From a virus: 59,677 nt of DNA. Position 1 is the stretch's first letter. Every line of letters starts with the position of its first letter. The notes under the pieces are model-generated. The model searched no databases. It worked only from the letters and a program-made list of their open reading frames with translations, and was not told where the DNA came from. Shown here in pieces: positions 14,826 to 23,520 of this stretch. The translations under genes and the position numbers were made by a program. The stretch lies in IMG/VR virus record IMGVR_UViG_3300003322_000768, positions 1 through 59,677 of that record; one strand, given 5' to 3'.

Positions 14826-16838
14826 ATGAAGCATATTACCCATCTCCGCGCGGAAAATTTCAAGGGCCGCAATATCGACGTCGACTTGGAGCCACTGACA
14901 CTTATCAGCGGGCGCAACTTCACCGGCAAGACAGCTCACATGGACGCGATTGTCCTCGCCATGCTGGGGCACATCCCGGAAAGCGGGAAGAAGAACGACG
15001 CCATCTACGAGCTCGCCAGCGGCATCCGTATGGCCGTTCAACTCACTTTCAGCGACGGGTCGACGATCCAGCGCGAGTTTTGGCGGGACGGCGACAGCAT
15101 CCGCCAGGCCGGACCGAAGGAGACGATGAACATCCCTCTTCTGAACAAGCGCGCCTACTTCGACATGACGGACGGCGAGCGCCGGCATTACATCGCATCC
15201 AGGATGGAACTGAAAGGCTACAATCGGGATGACATCCTCACTGAACTGGCCACCCGGCTGGGTGGGATGGAGAAGTCGAATCACCGCGTGAACAGCGAGA
15301 TTCTCAACTGGACTACTACCGCTTTGGATGGGCCCAGCATCGGGGAGTGTCTGAAGGCGTTCCTTGACAAAAAGACAGGGAAACTCGCCGCGAAATACAG
15401 CGAGTGGTACGCGATCAAATCGAACTCAATCGGGGCCGTCCGCACGCTGGCCGAACTGCGCAACCGTGAGGCCGAGTGCTCTGCCGAGACGCTCGACAGC
15501 AGGCGCCAAGCCGTCCAAGAGGCTCAAACCGCCTTGGAGGCCGCGCTGAAGCATCAAGGTGAACTGGCCCAAGCGGCCATGCGCGCGAACAGCGACCGGG
15601 CGCGCCGGGATGCCTTGCAGCAGAAGGTATCCACCGCCGGCCCTGACCCGCTTCCCATGCCAGAGGCTCCTAAATTCGTGATCTCGATCGAGGCCATGAA
15701 GCAGGATCTCGAGCAGAAGGAGAAGGCCCATGCCGATGGAAGCGACCGCCTTTCGGTGCTTCCTCGTCTCCACGATCAGCTTGGAAAGCTACGGGAAAAT
15801 CTGGCCTACCTTTCGGCAGAAGCGACCGAACTGCACAAGGAATTAGAGGACACCCGGAACGCTCTCGAAGAGCTGGCCGAAGAGACCGAGTGCCCGCACT
15901 GCCTCTCCAAGTCGAAGGGCTGGAAAGCGCGCCGGGAGAAACTCCTGAAGGAAGAATGCAAGGCGATCCAGGCCAAGTACGACGAAAAGGCCAGGCAGAT
16001 CGTTGAAGGCCAGAAGGAGATGAGAGAGCTGGATTTCGAAATCTCCAACGAGAAGGAATTCCAAGCCGCGCGCGCCGAGCTCGAGCTCGAGCTCGGCTCG
16101 CTGCGCAAGCGCATCGATGCCCACAAGCGTATTATCGAGCGATACGAGCAGGAGGTGCAACGGACCAAGGAGCGCAACGAATCGGCCGAACGCGAGCACG
16201 CCGCGGGCGTCCGCGCCGCCCAGGAGGCTCTCGCTCAACTTCAGATCGAACAGGCGGACGAATCGGCATTGCAGGCCGCTGCCCAAAGCGTGGCCGACGC
16301 CAAGGCGATTCTCTCTACCGCCCAAGCCGAACTGGAGAAGGCCCTGAACCTTCAGCAGGATCTTCGCCGCGCGGTCGAGGCCGAAGAACGGCACGCGGAA
16401 GCATGCGCCTACGTCGACGCGATCACCGTGGCCGGCAAATACCTCGTCGAATGCCAAGAACGCGCGATCGCCAGCGTTTTCGTCACCCTACTCGATTCGG
16501 CCAACTACTACACGGACGGCATTCTCCTTACCCCGTTGGCCTACCACGACAAGGAGGTCGGGCGCTTCGACAAAGGGCGGTTCATCTATCACCGGACGTT
16601 CAGCGGGGCCGAGCGCGACATCACACACACGGCGATCGCCTGCGCGCTCTCCGAGAAATCCAGCCCTCGCATTGTCCTGCTGGACGAATTCGGCACGATG
16701 CACACCGACGTAAAGCAGAAGGTGCTTGACCGGCTTTACTGCGCTCGCAGACAGGGCCGCATCGACCAAGCCATCATCCTCGACCCAGAGCCATCGGAAA
16801 GTCTCAACTTGGTCGAGTGGCTACACATCAAACTCTGA
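14826..16838 (+). CDS. SbcC/Rad50-like SMC ATPase
   Basis: 670 aa from ATG 14826; a TTG 12 bp upstream is an alternative start overlapping the clamp gene. N-terminal Walker A GRNFTGKT (29-36), two long coiled-coil arms, and a central CPHC (356-359) that fits a zinc hook. The C-terminal half-site has the signature TFSGAERD (about 590) and Walker B IVLLDEFG (Asp620, Glu621). This is the Rad50/SbcC plan in a short form. SbcC works with the SbcD/Mre11 nuclease on DNA ends and hairpins, but no Mre11-like gene is visible in this genome, so it may pair with one of the phage nucleases or the host SbcD. Confidence 0.8.
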   Translation: MKHITHLRAENFKGRNIDVDLEPLTLISGRNFTGKTAHMDAIVLAMLGHIPESGKKNDAIYELASGIRMAVQLTFSDGSTIQREFWRDGDSIRQAGPKETMNIPLLNKRAYFDMTDGERRHYIASRMELKGYNRDDILTELATRLGGMEKSNHRVNSEILNWTTTALDGPSIGECLKAFLDKKTGKLAAKYSEWYAIKSNSIGAVRTLAELRNREAECSAETLDSRRQAVQEAQTALEAALKHQGELAQAAMRANSDRARRDALQQKVSTAGPDPLPMPEAPKFVISIEAMKQDLEQKEKAHADGSDRLSVLPRLHDQLGKLRENLAYLSAEATELHKELEDTRNALEELAEETECPHCLSKSKGWKARREKLLKEECKAIQAKYDEKARQIVEGQKEMRELDFEISNEKEFQAARAELELELGSLRKRIDAHKRIIERYEQEVQRTKERNESAEREHAAGVRAAQEALAQLQIEQADESALQAAAQSVADAKAILSTAQAELEKALNLQQDLRRAVEAEERHAEACAYVDAITVAGKYLVECQERAIASVFVTLLDSANYYTDGILLTPLAYHDKEVGRFDKGRFIYHRTFSGAERDITHTAIACALSEKSSPRIVLLDEFGTMHTDVKQKVLDRLYCARRQGRIDQAIILDPEPSESLNLVEWLHIKL

Positions 16839-16841
16839 GCC

Positions 16842-16985
16842 ATGCCCGACCAACCCACCTACGACGCAAGGGACTGGCAGCGCGAGCGCGATCTCCGGGA
16901 TGAAGAGGAAGAGCGGGGCGAAACCATGGAAGAGATCAAAGAACGACGCTTGGACCTGCGCATCTCTCAACACCTCGAATCATGA
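16842..16985 (+). CDS. Small charged protein coupled to the UvrD-like helicase
   Basis: 47 aa, ATG 16842 to TGA 16983-16985. The start lies 3 bp after the SbcC-like stop, and its stop overlaps the helicase start as ATGA. Composition is extremely charged (RDWQRERDLRDEEEERGE), probably one helix. Tight coupling on both sides is the evidence that it is translated. No function recognised. Confidence 0.55.
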   Translation: MPDQPTYDARDWQRERDLRDEEEERGETMEEIKERRLDLRISQHLES

Positions 16986-18637
16986 ACCTCGACGACCAAC
17001 AAAAAGAGGCCGTAATCTCGACCTCGCGCGAAACGGTCATTCTGGCCGGTCCAGGAAGCGGGAAAACCACTACCGTGGCAGAGCGCATCGCCCATCTTGT
17101 CCAGACCGGTTTGGATCCGAGTCGCATCATCGCCCTATCGTTCAGCAACGCCGCGGCCAACGAACTCCGCAGCAGGTTGAATAAGCTCATCATCGAGATC
17201 GCCTTCGTCGGGACCCTGCACGCCTATTGCATGCGCACCATGCGCGCCCACGGGCACCTCATCGGTTACCGGAAAGGTGGGCCGACCATCGCCCAGCCCG
17301 CGCTCGCCCGCGAGGTCCTCTTGGAGTGCCGCCGGCGGCTTGGCTGGGAAAAGAAGGTCACTGAGAAAGCGATCGAGGAAGCGCGCAACCGTGAGGCCAT
17401 CCAAATCAAGGAGGAATACCACCGGACGCTGAAGCGGCAGAACATGATCGACTACGACGGTATCCTCAGTGAGGCCGCGCTCCTGCTTCAAATCCCGGCC
17501 GCGCGCCCAAAGCTCGAAGCTGTTGTCGTCGATGAGGCCCAGGACTCGGAATTACTCGACTGGGTCATCTACGACGGGTTGGCAGGGCAAAAGACATTCG
17601 TAGGAGACACGGACCAGTCTTGCTACGGATTCCGCGGCGCCCGTCCTGAGTTGCTCCTGCACCGGATGCAAAGGGACGAGGTTGGGAAATTCTTCCTCGA
17701 GCGAAATTACCGCTCCGACGTTCTTATCTGCCAGGCAGCAAATACCCTGATCGCCCACAACACCAATCGTCCCGGGAAGGTCATCAACCCGAATTCGAAC
17801 GAACTGGGCGAGGTGGAAGTCATCGAATTTTCGTCAAGCAGGGAAGAGGCGATGCAGATCGCCAAACAGGTCTACATGGAAATCAGGGACGGGGTTTCTC
17901 CTAAGGAAATTGCCGTGCTGGCCCGGTACAATGCCCAAGTGGATGACATCCGGCACACGCTCGTTGAGATGTGTATCCCAGTGGCCGCTCGACAGGCCGT
18001 CGACCTGCCGAAAGACTGGGATTTCTGCCTTACGGCCATCCAGCTGATGGTCGACCGCGCAAACAACCTTCTGGCTGAGCGCTACCTTCTCGGGATTCAA
18101 ATTTCGCTCACCCAAGTGAACCGATGGAAGATGGAGTCGATGAAGACCGGGAAAACCATCGCCCAGCTTGCCGAACTACCGCAGTGGAAAACCGACTTGG
18201 AGGCGCTTCCGAACCAGCTTGTAGAGGCCGGCGTAGACGGCCCTTCTGTGGCGTTGGTCATGGAGCGCATCAACGCCTTGCCCGCGGCCCACCCGACACT
18301 CTCGGACCTGCTGGCCGACCTGTGGCGCCCGGATGACTGGAGCAGGGAAGGCAAGACCGAGGGAGTGACCTGCTCGACTATCCACGGGGCCAAGGGGCGC
18401 GAGTGGGACATCGTCTTCGTGGCCGGGTGCGAGGAAGGTATTCTACCGGGTGGCACGCAGCTGTCCAAGTTCATCCAGATCCTCGAGGAAGAGCGCCGGC
18501 TGATGTTCATCGCCATTACCCGCGCGCGTCATCGTCTGGTTCTGACCTACTGCGAGCACCGATTTATTTGGGGGAAGATGCGCGAGCAAACCCCCAGCCG
18601 GTTCCTTTCTGAAATCAACCTAAACTTCAAAGCATGA
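16982..18637 (+). CDS. UvrD/Rep-family SF1 DNA helicase
   Basis: 551 aa. Motifs in order: the Q motif near the start (LDDQQKEAV), Walker A AGPGSGKTT (22-30), motif Ia IIALSFSNAAANELRSRL, Walker B VVVDEAQD (181-188), motif III FVGDTDQSCYGFRGA, motif IV FLERNYRS, motif V TCSTIHGAKGREWDIVF, and motif VI EEERRLMFIAITRARHRL. All core residues of a 3'-5' UvrD-type helicase are present. It is shorter than E. coli UvrD (720 aa), with reduced 1B/2B insertions. It probably unwinds DNA for phage replication or recombination together with the SbcC-like ATPase. Confidence 0.9.
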   Translation: MNLDDQQKEAVISTSRETVILAGPGSGKTTTVAERIAHLVQTGLDPSRIIALSFSNAAANELRSRLNKLIIEIAFVGTLHAYCMRTMRAHGHLIGYRKGGPTIAQPALAREVLLECRRRLGWEKKVTEKAIEEARNREAIQIKEEYHRTLKRQNMIDYDGILSEAALLLQIPAARPKLEAVVVDEAQDSELLDWVIYDGLAGQKTFVGDTDQSCYGFRGARPELLLHRMQRDEVGKFFLERNYRSDVLICQAANTLIAHNTNRPGKVINPNSNELGEVEVIEFSSSREEAMQIAKQVYMEIRDGVSPKEIAVLARYNAQVDDIRHTLVEMCIPVAARQAVDLPKDWDFCLTAIQLMVDRANNLLAERYLLGIQISLTQVNRWKMESMKTGKTIAQLAELPQWKTDLEALPNQLVEAGVDGPSVALVMERINALPAAHPTLSDLLADLWRPDDWSREGKTEGVTCSTIHGAKGREWDIVFVAGCEEGILPGGTQLSKFIQILEEERRLMFIAITRARHRLVLTYCEHRFIWGKMREQTPSRFLSEINLNFKA

Positions 18638-18969
18638 GCGACCAACAACTCCGCGAAACTCTCTTCGCCCACTTCAGCGATTCCCATAACCTCCCGCTGC
18701 TCGAGAGCGAGATCGAAGATATCATCCAGATTGTCCGACCGCATCTCGGCGCGAGCGCGGCGAAGCTTCGGCTGACCGAAGACGAACTGAAGAGCACGAA
18801 AGAGGCGCTTGAAACGGTCATACGTGAGCGCGACATCCTCGCCTTGAAGGTGGCCGAGCAGGACCAAGAAATCGAGATGCTCTCTGAGCACGTCGGGGAA
18901 CAAAACAAGACCATGAACGAGATGTCCGCCCAGCTTATACGGATGGCCGACACGACGGAGGGCGAGTGA
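18634..18969 (+). CDS. Coiled-coil hypothetical protein
   Basis: 111 aa, coupled by ATGA to the helicase stop. Residues about 1-40 look globular (LRETLFAHFSDSHNLPLLES); 45-105 form a heptad-like coiled coil (LKSTKEALETVIRERDILAL). No enzyme motif. Its stop overlaps the GTG of the following HNH-like gene. Confidence 0.6.
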   Translation: MSDQQLRETLFAHFSDSHNLPLLESEIEDIIQIVRPHLGASAAKLRLTEDELKSTKEALETVIRERDILALKVAEQDQEIEMLSEHVGEQNKTMNEMSAQLIRMADTTEGE

Positions 18970-19298
18970 AACGCAGCGCCCCACTTTCCCGCGGCAAGAA
19001 GCGGATGCGCCAGTACTCGCCGGCCAGGGCGAGAGAGATGGCCAAATACCGCAAGGAGGCCAAGGAGTTTATCCGCTGGCACCGTGAAGCAGGTATTTTG
19101 TGCCCCGTGGCTCTCGCGCTCATGGAGAACAAAGAGCCGCGGCCGTCCGACTACCAGGTCGAGGACGTGCACCACAAAAAAGGCCGCGTGGGCAAGTTGC
19201 TCCGCGATCAACGCTACTGGCTTGCCGTCTCCCGCTGGGGCCATGAATTTATCCATTCGCATCCGAATATTGCACGAAAAATGGGTTGGTTGATCTAA
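18966..19298 (+). CDS. HNH-like small nuclease
   Basis: 110 aa from GTG 18966. A basic N-terminus (KRSAPLSRGKKRMRQYSPAR) precedes a compact motif VEDVHHKKGRVGKLLRDQRY, then WGHEFIHSHP and a final helix (NIARKMGWLI). The HH...H-x3-H arrangement is that of small phage HNH proteins of the recombination or packaging-associated kind. Two Cys typical of zinc-stabilised HNH proteins are absent. Likely a structure-specific or nicking nuclease in the replication/recombination block. Confidence 0.6.
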   Translation: MKRSAPLSRGKKRMRQYSPARAREMAKYRKEAKEFIRWHREAGILCPVALALMENKEPRPSDYQVEDVHHKKGRVGKLLRDQRYWLAVSRWGHEFIHSHPNIARKMGWLI

Positions 19299-19325
19299 TC
19301 ATTCGGTATATAGTGTATCCCCAAT

Positions 19326-19865
19326 ATGACCAGATCCGAGGCAGCCAGAATAAATGGACTGAAAAGCACGGGGCCGAAAAATCCTCATACGGGATCATTG
19401 AAGGATAATTCTCCCGCTATGTTTGCGCAGAAATTCTGGTCTAGAACAAAAATAGATGGGGATTGCCTTATTTGGATAGGGTGTAAATTCAAAAGCGGAT
19501 ACGGTAAGGTTAATTCAGGAGGAAGGATGTTACGCGCAAATAGAGTAGCTTGGGAATTATTGAACGGTCCAATCCCTGACGGTTTTTGCATACGGCACAC
19601 TTGTGACAATCCTTCGTGTGTTAAGCCGTCCCACCTATTAGTTGGAACTCAAAAGCAAAATGTTTGCGATATGATAGAGCGGGGAAGAAAAAATCCAGAG
19701 AAAGGAACAGCACGATATAACTGTAAGTTGGATGAGACAAAAATCAGGGAGATTCGCGCCCTTGCGCCATTCACTTCAGCGGCAGCACTTTCACGTAGGT
19801 ATGGAGTTGTGCCAAAGACAATATCGCAAATTATTGCCAGAAAACGCTGGAAGCACGTCAAGTGA
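19326..19865 (+). CDS. AT-rich HNH homing endonuclease (free-standing)
   Basis: 179 aa. The central motif CIRHTCDNPSCVKPSHLLVG followed by TQKQNVCDMIERGRK is the HNH_3-type nuclease core. A C-terminal helix-turn-helix (FTSAAALSRRYGVVPKTISQ) would bind the target. The N-terminus (SEAARINGLKSTGPKNP) resembles modular DNA-binding ends of such enzymes. The gene is visibly A/T-rich compared with all neighbours, with AT-ending codons, so it is a recent arrival. Despite that its stop overlaps the SF2 helicase GTG (GTGA). Such genes spread by cutting homologous sites; the target is probably the insertion site between the HNH-like and SF2 helicase genes. Confidence 0.85.
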   Translation: MTRSEAARINGLKSTGPKNPHTGSLKDNSPAMFAQKFWSRTKIDGDCLIWIGCKFKSGYGKVNSGGRMLRANRVAWELLNGPIPDGFCIRHTCDNPSCVKPSHLLVGTQKQNVCDMIERGRKNPEKGTARYNCKLDETKIREIRALAPFTSAAALSRRYGVVPKTISQIIARKRWKHVK

Positions 19866-21166
19866 TCACTCTCGAACCATACCAAGAGCGCGCGGTCGAC
19901 TTCCTCGCCTGCAGAACCAAGGCGCTCGTTCACTCCCCGGCTGGATCCGGCAAGACGATCATCGCCGCGGCCGCGCTGGATAGGGTGATACGTGCCCGCC
20001 CGCGGACGCGCAAGGTTTGCGTGGTGTGGATCGCCAACACGAACGAGCAGTGCGACCAAGGCCGCGCGGCGCTGGCCAGCTTCCCGGCTATCCAAGAGTG
20101 GTGCGAATGCTTCGTGGGCTGCCCAGCTGGTTTCACCAAAGACTTCGAGTGCGACGTGATGATCGTTGACGAATGCCACCACGCCCCGGCCCCGACGTGG
20201 TCCGCGATAATCGACCAGCACAAGGGGGCTCTCTGGATGTTCTCGGCCACGCCGTTCGACACGAACGAGGACCGCAACAAGCGGCTCCGGGAGATGTGCG
20301 ACAACCAGATCGTGAAGATCGAGCGCGCGGAGGTGAAAAATCGGGTCGTGCACGGAATCGTGAGAATGGTCGACGCGTCCGACACGATTCTCGAGGGAAC
20401 GGACAGTAACATGCAGGCCGGCATCGACGACGTGATCGAGAGTGAATTGAAGAGGCTGATTCCACGGGTGCTCTTCATGCAGCGCTGGGATTACTGGGGT
20501 AAGATCGAGCAATCTTTCTGTGCCGAGCATGGGCTGAAGCGGGGTGAGAACATCGACTTGACTTGGCAGATAGTCGACAAGGCGAATCTGACCAAGGAAG
20601 CAAATCTAGCGATTCATTCAGCCTGCAAAAAAGACATGTGGCCGCGCGTGGCATTCAAGGTCTGCCTTTCGCTTGGAATCGCAAAGAACCGGGAGCGCAA
20701 CCACACGGTGGTCGATATCGCCAAGGCTCACGCAAAGGACTCGACCCTTATCCTCATCCACTCGGTGGCACACGGGGAAGGGCTGTCCGACCATCTACCA
20801 GGATCGATCGTTTGCCACTCCAAGATGGGGGCGAAGAAACGCCGCGCGGCCATCGAAGGCTTTCGCGCCGGTTCGGTCCGCTGCCTGATCGCCACCTCAC
20901 TGGCCGACGAGGGGTTAGACGTGCCTAGGGCTAACGTCTTGGTCATGGCGTGCGGCGGGAAGTCCGCTGGACGGACCGAGCAGCGCGCCGGCCGAGCCAC
21001 CCGGGCGTTCGGCGAATTCAAGACGCACGGGACGATATACGACTTTCACGACTACCAGCACCCTCTACTCGCCTCCCAGTCAAGGAAGCGCCAAGCGGTC
21101 TACCGTGAACTCGGTTACACTATCGAAGAATATAACCCAGACCAACTCAACCTTTTCAACAAATGA
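19862..21166 (+). CDS. SF2 DNA helicase with clamp-binding-like C-terminus
   Basis: 434 aa from GTG 19862 (GTGA overlap). Motifs: Q-like LEPYQERAVDFL, Walker A SPAGSGKT (25-32), Walker B VDECHH (102-107), motif III MFSATPF, and the C-terminal domain with CLIATSLADEGLDVPRA and TEQRAGRATRAF (motif VI). It closely follows the DEAD/DEAH helicases of phage replication and repair modules (RadD/Hef-like), translocating on duplex or branched DNA. The last residues DQLNLFNK contain QLNLF (428-432), a match to the QL[SD]LF clamp-binding consensus, fitting the sliding-clamp-like gene in the same block. Confidence 0.85.
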   Translation: MITLEPYQERAVDFLACRTKALVHSPAGSGKTIIAAAALDRVIRARPRTRKVCVVWIANTNEQCDQGRAALASFPAIQEWCECFVGCPAGFTKDFECDVMIVDECHHAPAPTWSAIIDQHKGALWMFSATPFDTNEDRNKRLREMCDNQIVKIERAEVKNRVVHGIVRMVDASDTILEGTDSNMQAGIDDVIESELKRLIPRVLFMQRWDYWGKIEQSFCAEHGLKRGENIDLTWQIVDKANLTKEANLAIHSACKKDMWPRVAFKVCLSLGIAKNRERNHTVVDIAKAHAKDSTLILIHSVAHGEGLSDHLPGSIVCHSKMGAKKRRAAIEGFRAGSVRCLIATSLADEGLDVPRANVLVMACGGKSAGRTEQRAGRATRAFGEFKTHGTIYDFHDYQHPLLASQSRKRQAVYRELGYTIEEYNPDQLNLFNK

Positions 21167-21951
21167 GCGATGACGAACTTGAAGCAGAAGCGCTCCATGA
21201 CGAGCGAAGGAAACTAAGAGCCGAACTCGCCGCCGCGACCGCTAAGATTGAAGATATTACCGCAAGTAAGGAAGCGTGGGCAAAACAAGCGGACACCTTA
21301 GCATCGAAACTCACCAAACTCCAAACCGCCCACGACCAGCTCCAGCGAGACGCGGACGCGCTGACGGCCAGGCATGCGGAGGTTTGCGCAGAATTAGACA
21401 AGGCTCGACAGAATCGCAGGGACTCTGAATCCCGCTGGTTCAAGGAAGTGGAAAGCCTTCGCCAGCAACTTCACGCTGTGACTGAGCAGAGGGATGACGC
21501 GAGAAATGTTTGCATCGGTATGACGGCAGAGGCGCGGCATGAGTCGGAAAAAACATCCAAGGAAAAGCGAGAACTCCGCACCCAACTCACCGCCTCCGAA
21601 GCGCTGGTAAAGCAGCAGGCTGCGACGATTGAGGGGCTACGCATGCTGCTTGGTGGGCTTGTCCAAGCCGTTATCGATTCACAAAGGAAGCCAGGATTCG
21701 GCCCAGCACATGCCTACAAAATGGCACAGAAGATTCAGCAACAGCTTTTACAGAAAGGTGATGAGCGAGTGGAGCCCGTAAGCTTGGTGAAAGGCGTCGT
21801 TGGCAAATGCGTTGCCATCGGCACCCGCCGCGGACAGCCGCGCATCACCGTAGAGACCACGGAGGAAGAAATCAAACGAGCGCAGCAGGAATACGATAGC
21901 GGCTTCTACCTCCTGCAGTGCGAGGTGCGGTTGCTGAAAGGAGAGAAATGA
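21163..21951 (+). CDS. Long coiled-coil protein
   Basis: 262 aa, coupled by ATGA. Residues about 5-165 are continuous coiled coil (KLRAELAAATAKIEDITASK). A C-terminal globular part of about 70 residues follows (VEPVSLVKGVVGKCVAIGTR, ending YLLQCEVRLLKGEK). Overlaps the next gene by 4 bp. No family recognised; it may scaffold replication proteins. Confidence 0.6.
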   Translation: MSDDELEAEALHDERRKLRAELAAATAKIEDITASKEAWAKQADTLASKLTKLQTAHDQLQRDADALTARHAEVCAELDKARQNRRDSESRWFKEVESLRQQLHAVTEQRDDARNVCIGMTAEARHESEKTSKEKRELRTQLTASEALVKQQAATIEGLRMLLGGLVQAVIDSQRKPGFGPAHAYKMAQKIQQQLLQKGDERVEPVSLVKGVVGKCVAIGTRRGQPRITVETTEEEIKRAQQEYDSGFYLLQCEVRLLKGEK

Positions 21952-22508
21952 TTCCCACAACACCAGGTTATTCCGGGGCAACACCGGAACGTCCTACCAT
22001 CTATCAACTGCGCTTCGGAGCACGCGCGGTTTTAGAGACGGATTACGTAAAGCTTGAGAAACAACGCGACGCCGCTCTCGCACGGGTGAAGGAGTTGGAG
22101 CGAGACCTGTTGCAAATCAACCCCGACCGGATTGAAGAGCAGCGTGACGAAGCCAGGGCTGAACGCGACACCGCCCAAGCCGCGCTGGAGGTGATGCGGG
22201 AGGCGCTGGAATGGGCAAAAATTCGAATCGAATATCGCATTACCAAGAGCGAGCAGCTCGGAGGGGACTTAGGTACTGTCGAAAAGATTAAACAAGCCCT
22301 CGCCACCACACCCGCCGAGGCGCTGAAGGAACTCGCCGAACTACGGGAGGACCGGGCGCGGTTGGACGTAATAGACGCACTAATGGAGGGATACGGAACC
22401 GAGGGGATTCTTGAGGGAAACAGGTGGATCATAGACGGCCCATTCCGCGACATTCGTCACGCGGCTGATGTCATCAAGAAAGACGCGGCCAAGAAAGGAG
22501 CCGAGTAA
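21948..22508 (+). CDS. Coiled-coil hypothetical protein
   Basis: 186 aa from ATG 21948 (MIPTTPGYSGATPERPTIYQ), chosen because it overlaps the preceding stop as ATGA. Residues about 35-85 are coiled coil (KLEKQRDAALARVKELERDL). The C-terminal 60 residues include ELREDRARLDVIDALMEGYG and GNRWIIDGPFRDIRHAADVI, a short beta-helix unit seen in many phage hypothetical proteins. Function unknown. Confidence 0.6.
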   Translation: MIPTTPGYSGATPERPTIYQLRFGARAVLETDYVKLEKQRDAALARVKELERDLLQINPDRIEEQRDEARAERDTAQAALEVMREALEWAKIRIEYRITKSEQLGGDLGTVEKIKQALATTPAEALKELAELREDRARLDVIDALMEGYGTEGILEGNRWIIDGPFRDIRHAADVIKKDAAKKGAE

Positions 22509-22509
22509 C

Positions 22510-23031
22510 ATGGGCTGGAAGAACGTCAAAGAGGCCTACAAAATCGGCCACATCGTCCACGTAAGGGATAACTGCATCATGATCGGCTCGGCCTACGTGA
22601 CAGACCTGATCGTCATCAACCAGGAAGGGGAGATCGTTAAGGGAGATCGGGGATTTAAGACAGAAGACTTGGACCGCTACATTACCGAGATGCACGCCGC
22701 GCCGGCTACCTTGAAAAGGCTCGTCAAAGCAAAGGACAGTTTCGACAAGGCGATACCAGTTTACACCTACAAAGACGCGGAGATCATCACCGAGCATTGC
22801 GAAGAACTGGGCTTCCCGAATGTCACCCACGAGGGAAATATTCAGTACAATAATACCTACTCGAGCGACCGGGCCGAGGTGATCGAGTGGATGAAGAGAA
22901 ACGCGGAGGCGAGCGTAGAGTTATGGCAGCGGCGGGTCGAAGAGGACGAGAAAAGGCTCGCCGCGTCGAAAGAGAGCAGGGATGAAGCGTACAAAATTCT
23001 GGCAGCCGCCCGGGAAAAGTATCCCGACTAA
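22510..23031 (+). CDS. Hypothetical protein
   Basis: 173 aa from ATG 22510, preceded by AGGAG about 10 bp upstream, one of the clearer Shine-Dalgarno sites in this block. The N-terminal half is beta-like (IGHIVHVRDNCIMIGSAYVT), the second half helical with a charged end (EEDEKRLAASKESRDEAYKI). No recognised domain. A 37-bp gap with AAGGA before the next start follows. Confidence 0.6.
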   Translation: MGWKNVKEAYKIGHIVHVRDNCIMIGSAYVTDLIVINQEGEIVKGDRGFKTEDLDRYITEMHAAPATLKRLVKAKDSFDKAIPVYTYKDAEIITEHCEELGFPNVTHEGNIQYNNTYSSDRAEVIEWMKRNAEASVELWQRRVEEDEKRLAASKESRDEAYKILAAAREKYPD

Positions 23032-23068
23032 AAAATTTTGCCCAAAAACATAAGGATTGACCCCTAGC

Positions 23069-23344
23069 ATGAAATCGTCAAAACATCCGTCGACGTCTGC
23101 AACCGTCGACATGAGTCCCCCAACCGCTTCCCATCCGTCCCCGGCCCCCTTAAATGGGGAGTCTGCTGTCCTTTTCCGGCAGGCGTTGCAACCGGGGGCG
23201 GATGAGAGGCTGTTGTGCCCGGAGTGTGGGAACGAGCTGAAGGACGACTGGGCAGGATACGCCGCGTGTTTCTGCCTTTGGGGCGGACGCCGGCCAACAG
23301 CTGAAGAGGTAATCGAGGCAGCAGAAAACTCCCCCAACGCATGA
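23069..23344 (+). CDS. Small zinc-ribbon-like protein
   Basis: 91 aa from ATG 23069, with AAGGA 12-17 bp upstream. The N-terminal 45 residues are Ser/Pro/Thr-rich. The C-terminal part has CPECGNELKDDWAGYAACFC, a CxxC plus CxC pattern that suggests a zinc ribbon. It ends in an amphipathic helix (TAEEVIEAAENSP). Its TGA overlaps the next ATG. Confidence 0.5.
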   Translation: MKSSKHPSTSATVDMSPPTASHPSPAPLNGESAVLFRQALQPGADERLLCPECGNELKDDWAGYAACFCLWGGRRPTAEEVIEAAENSPNA

Positions 23345-23520
23345 GCAAGGTCAGTCCCAAATACCCACAAAGATGTGGAAGAAAGAATCAGGTCGACGAT
23401 CTCGGCTCTATCCGCGGAATGAACGAGCATCTGACAAAGGTACTTCGCGCCAAAGGAATGCTGGGACCATCGGTCCGTGAGCAGATCATCGCCCACCACA
23501 GAAGGGGGAAGCGGGCATGA
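23341..23520 (+). CDS. Small basic protein between coupled genes
   Basis: 59 aa, ATG 23341 overlapping the previous TGA and TGA 23518-23520 overlapping the initiator ATG, so coupled on both sides. Starts MSKVSPKYPQRCGRKNQVDD and ends in VREQIIAHHRRGKRA. Basic and possibly nucleic-acid binding. No family recognised. Confidence 0.55.
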   Translation: MSKVSPKYPQRCGRKNQVDDLGSIRGMNEHLTKVLRAKGMLGPSVREQIIAHHRRGKRA

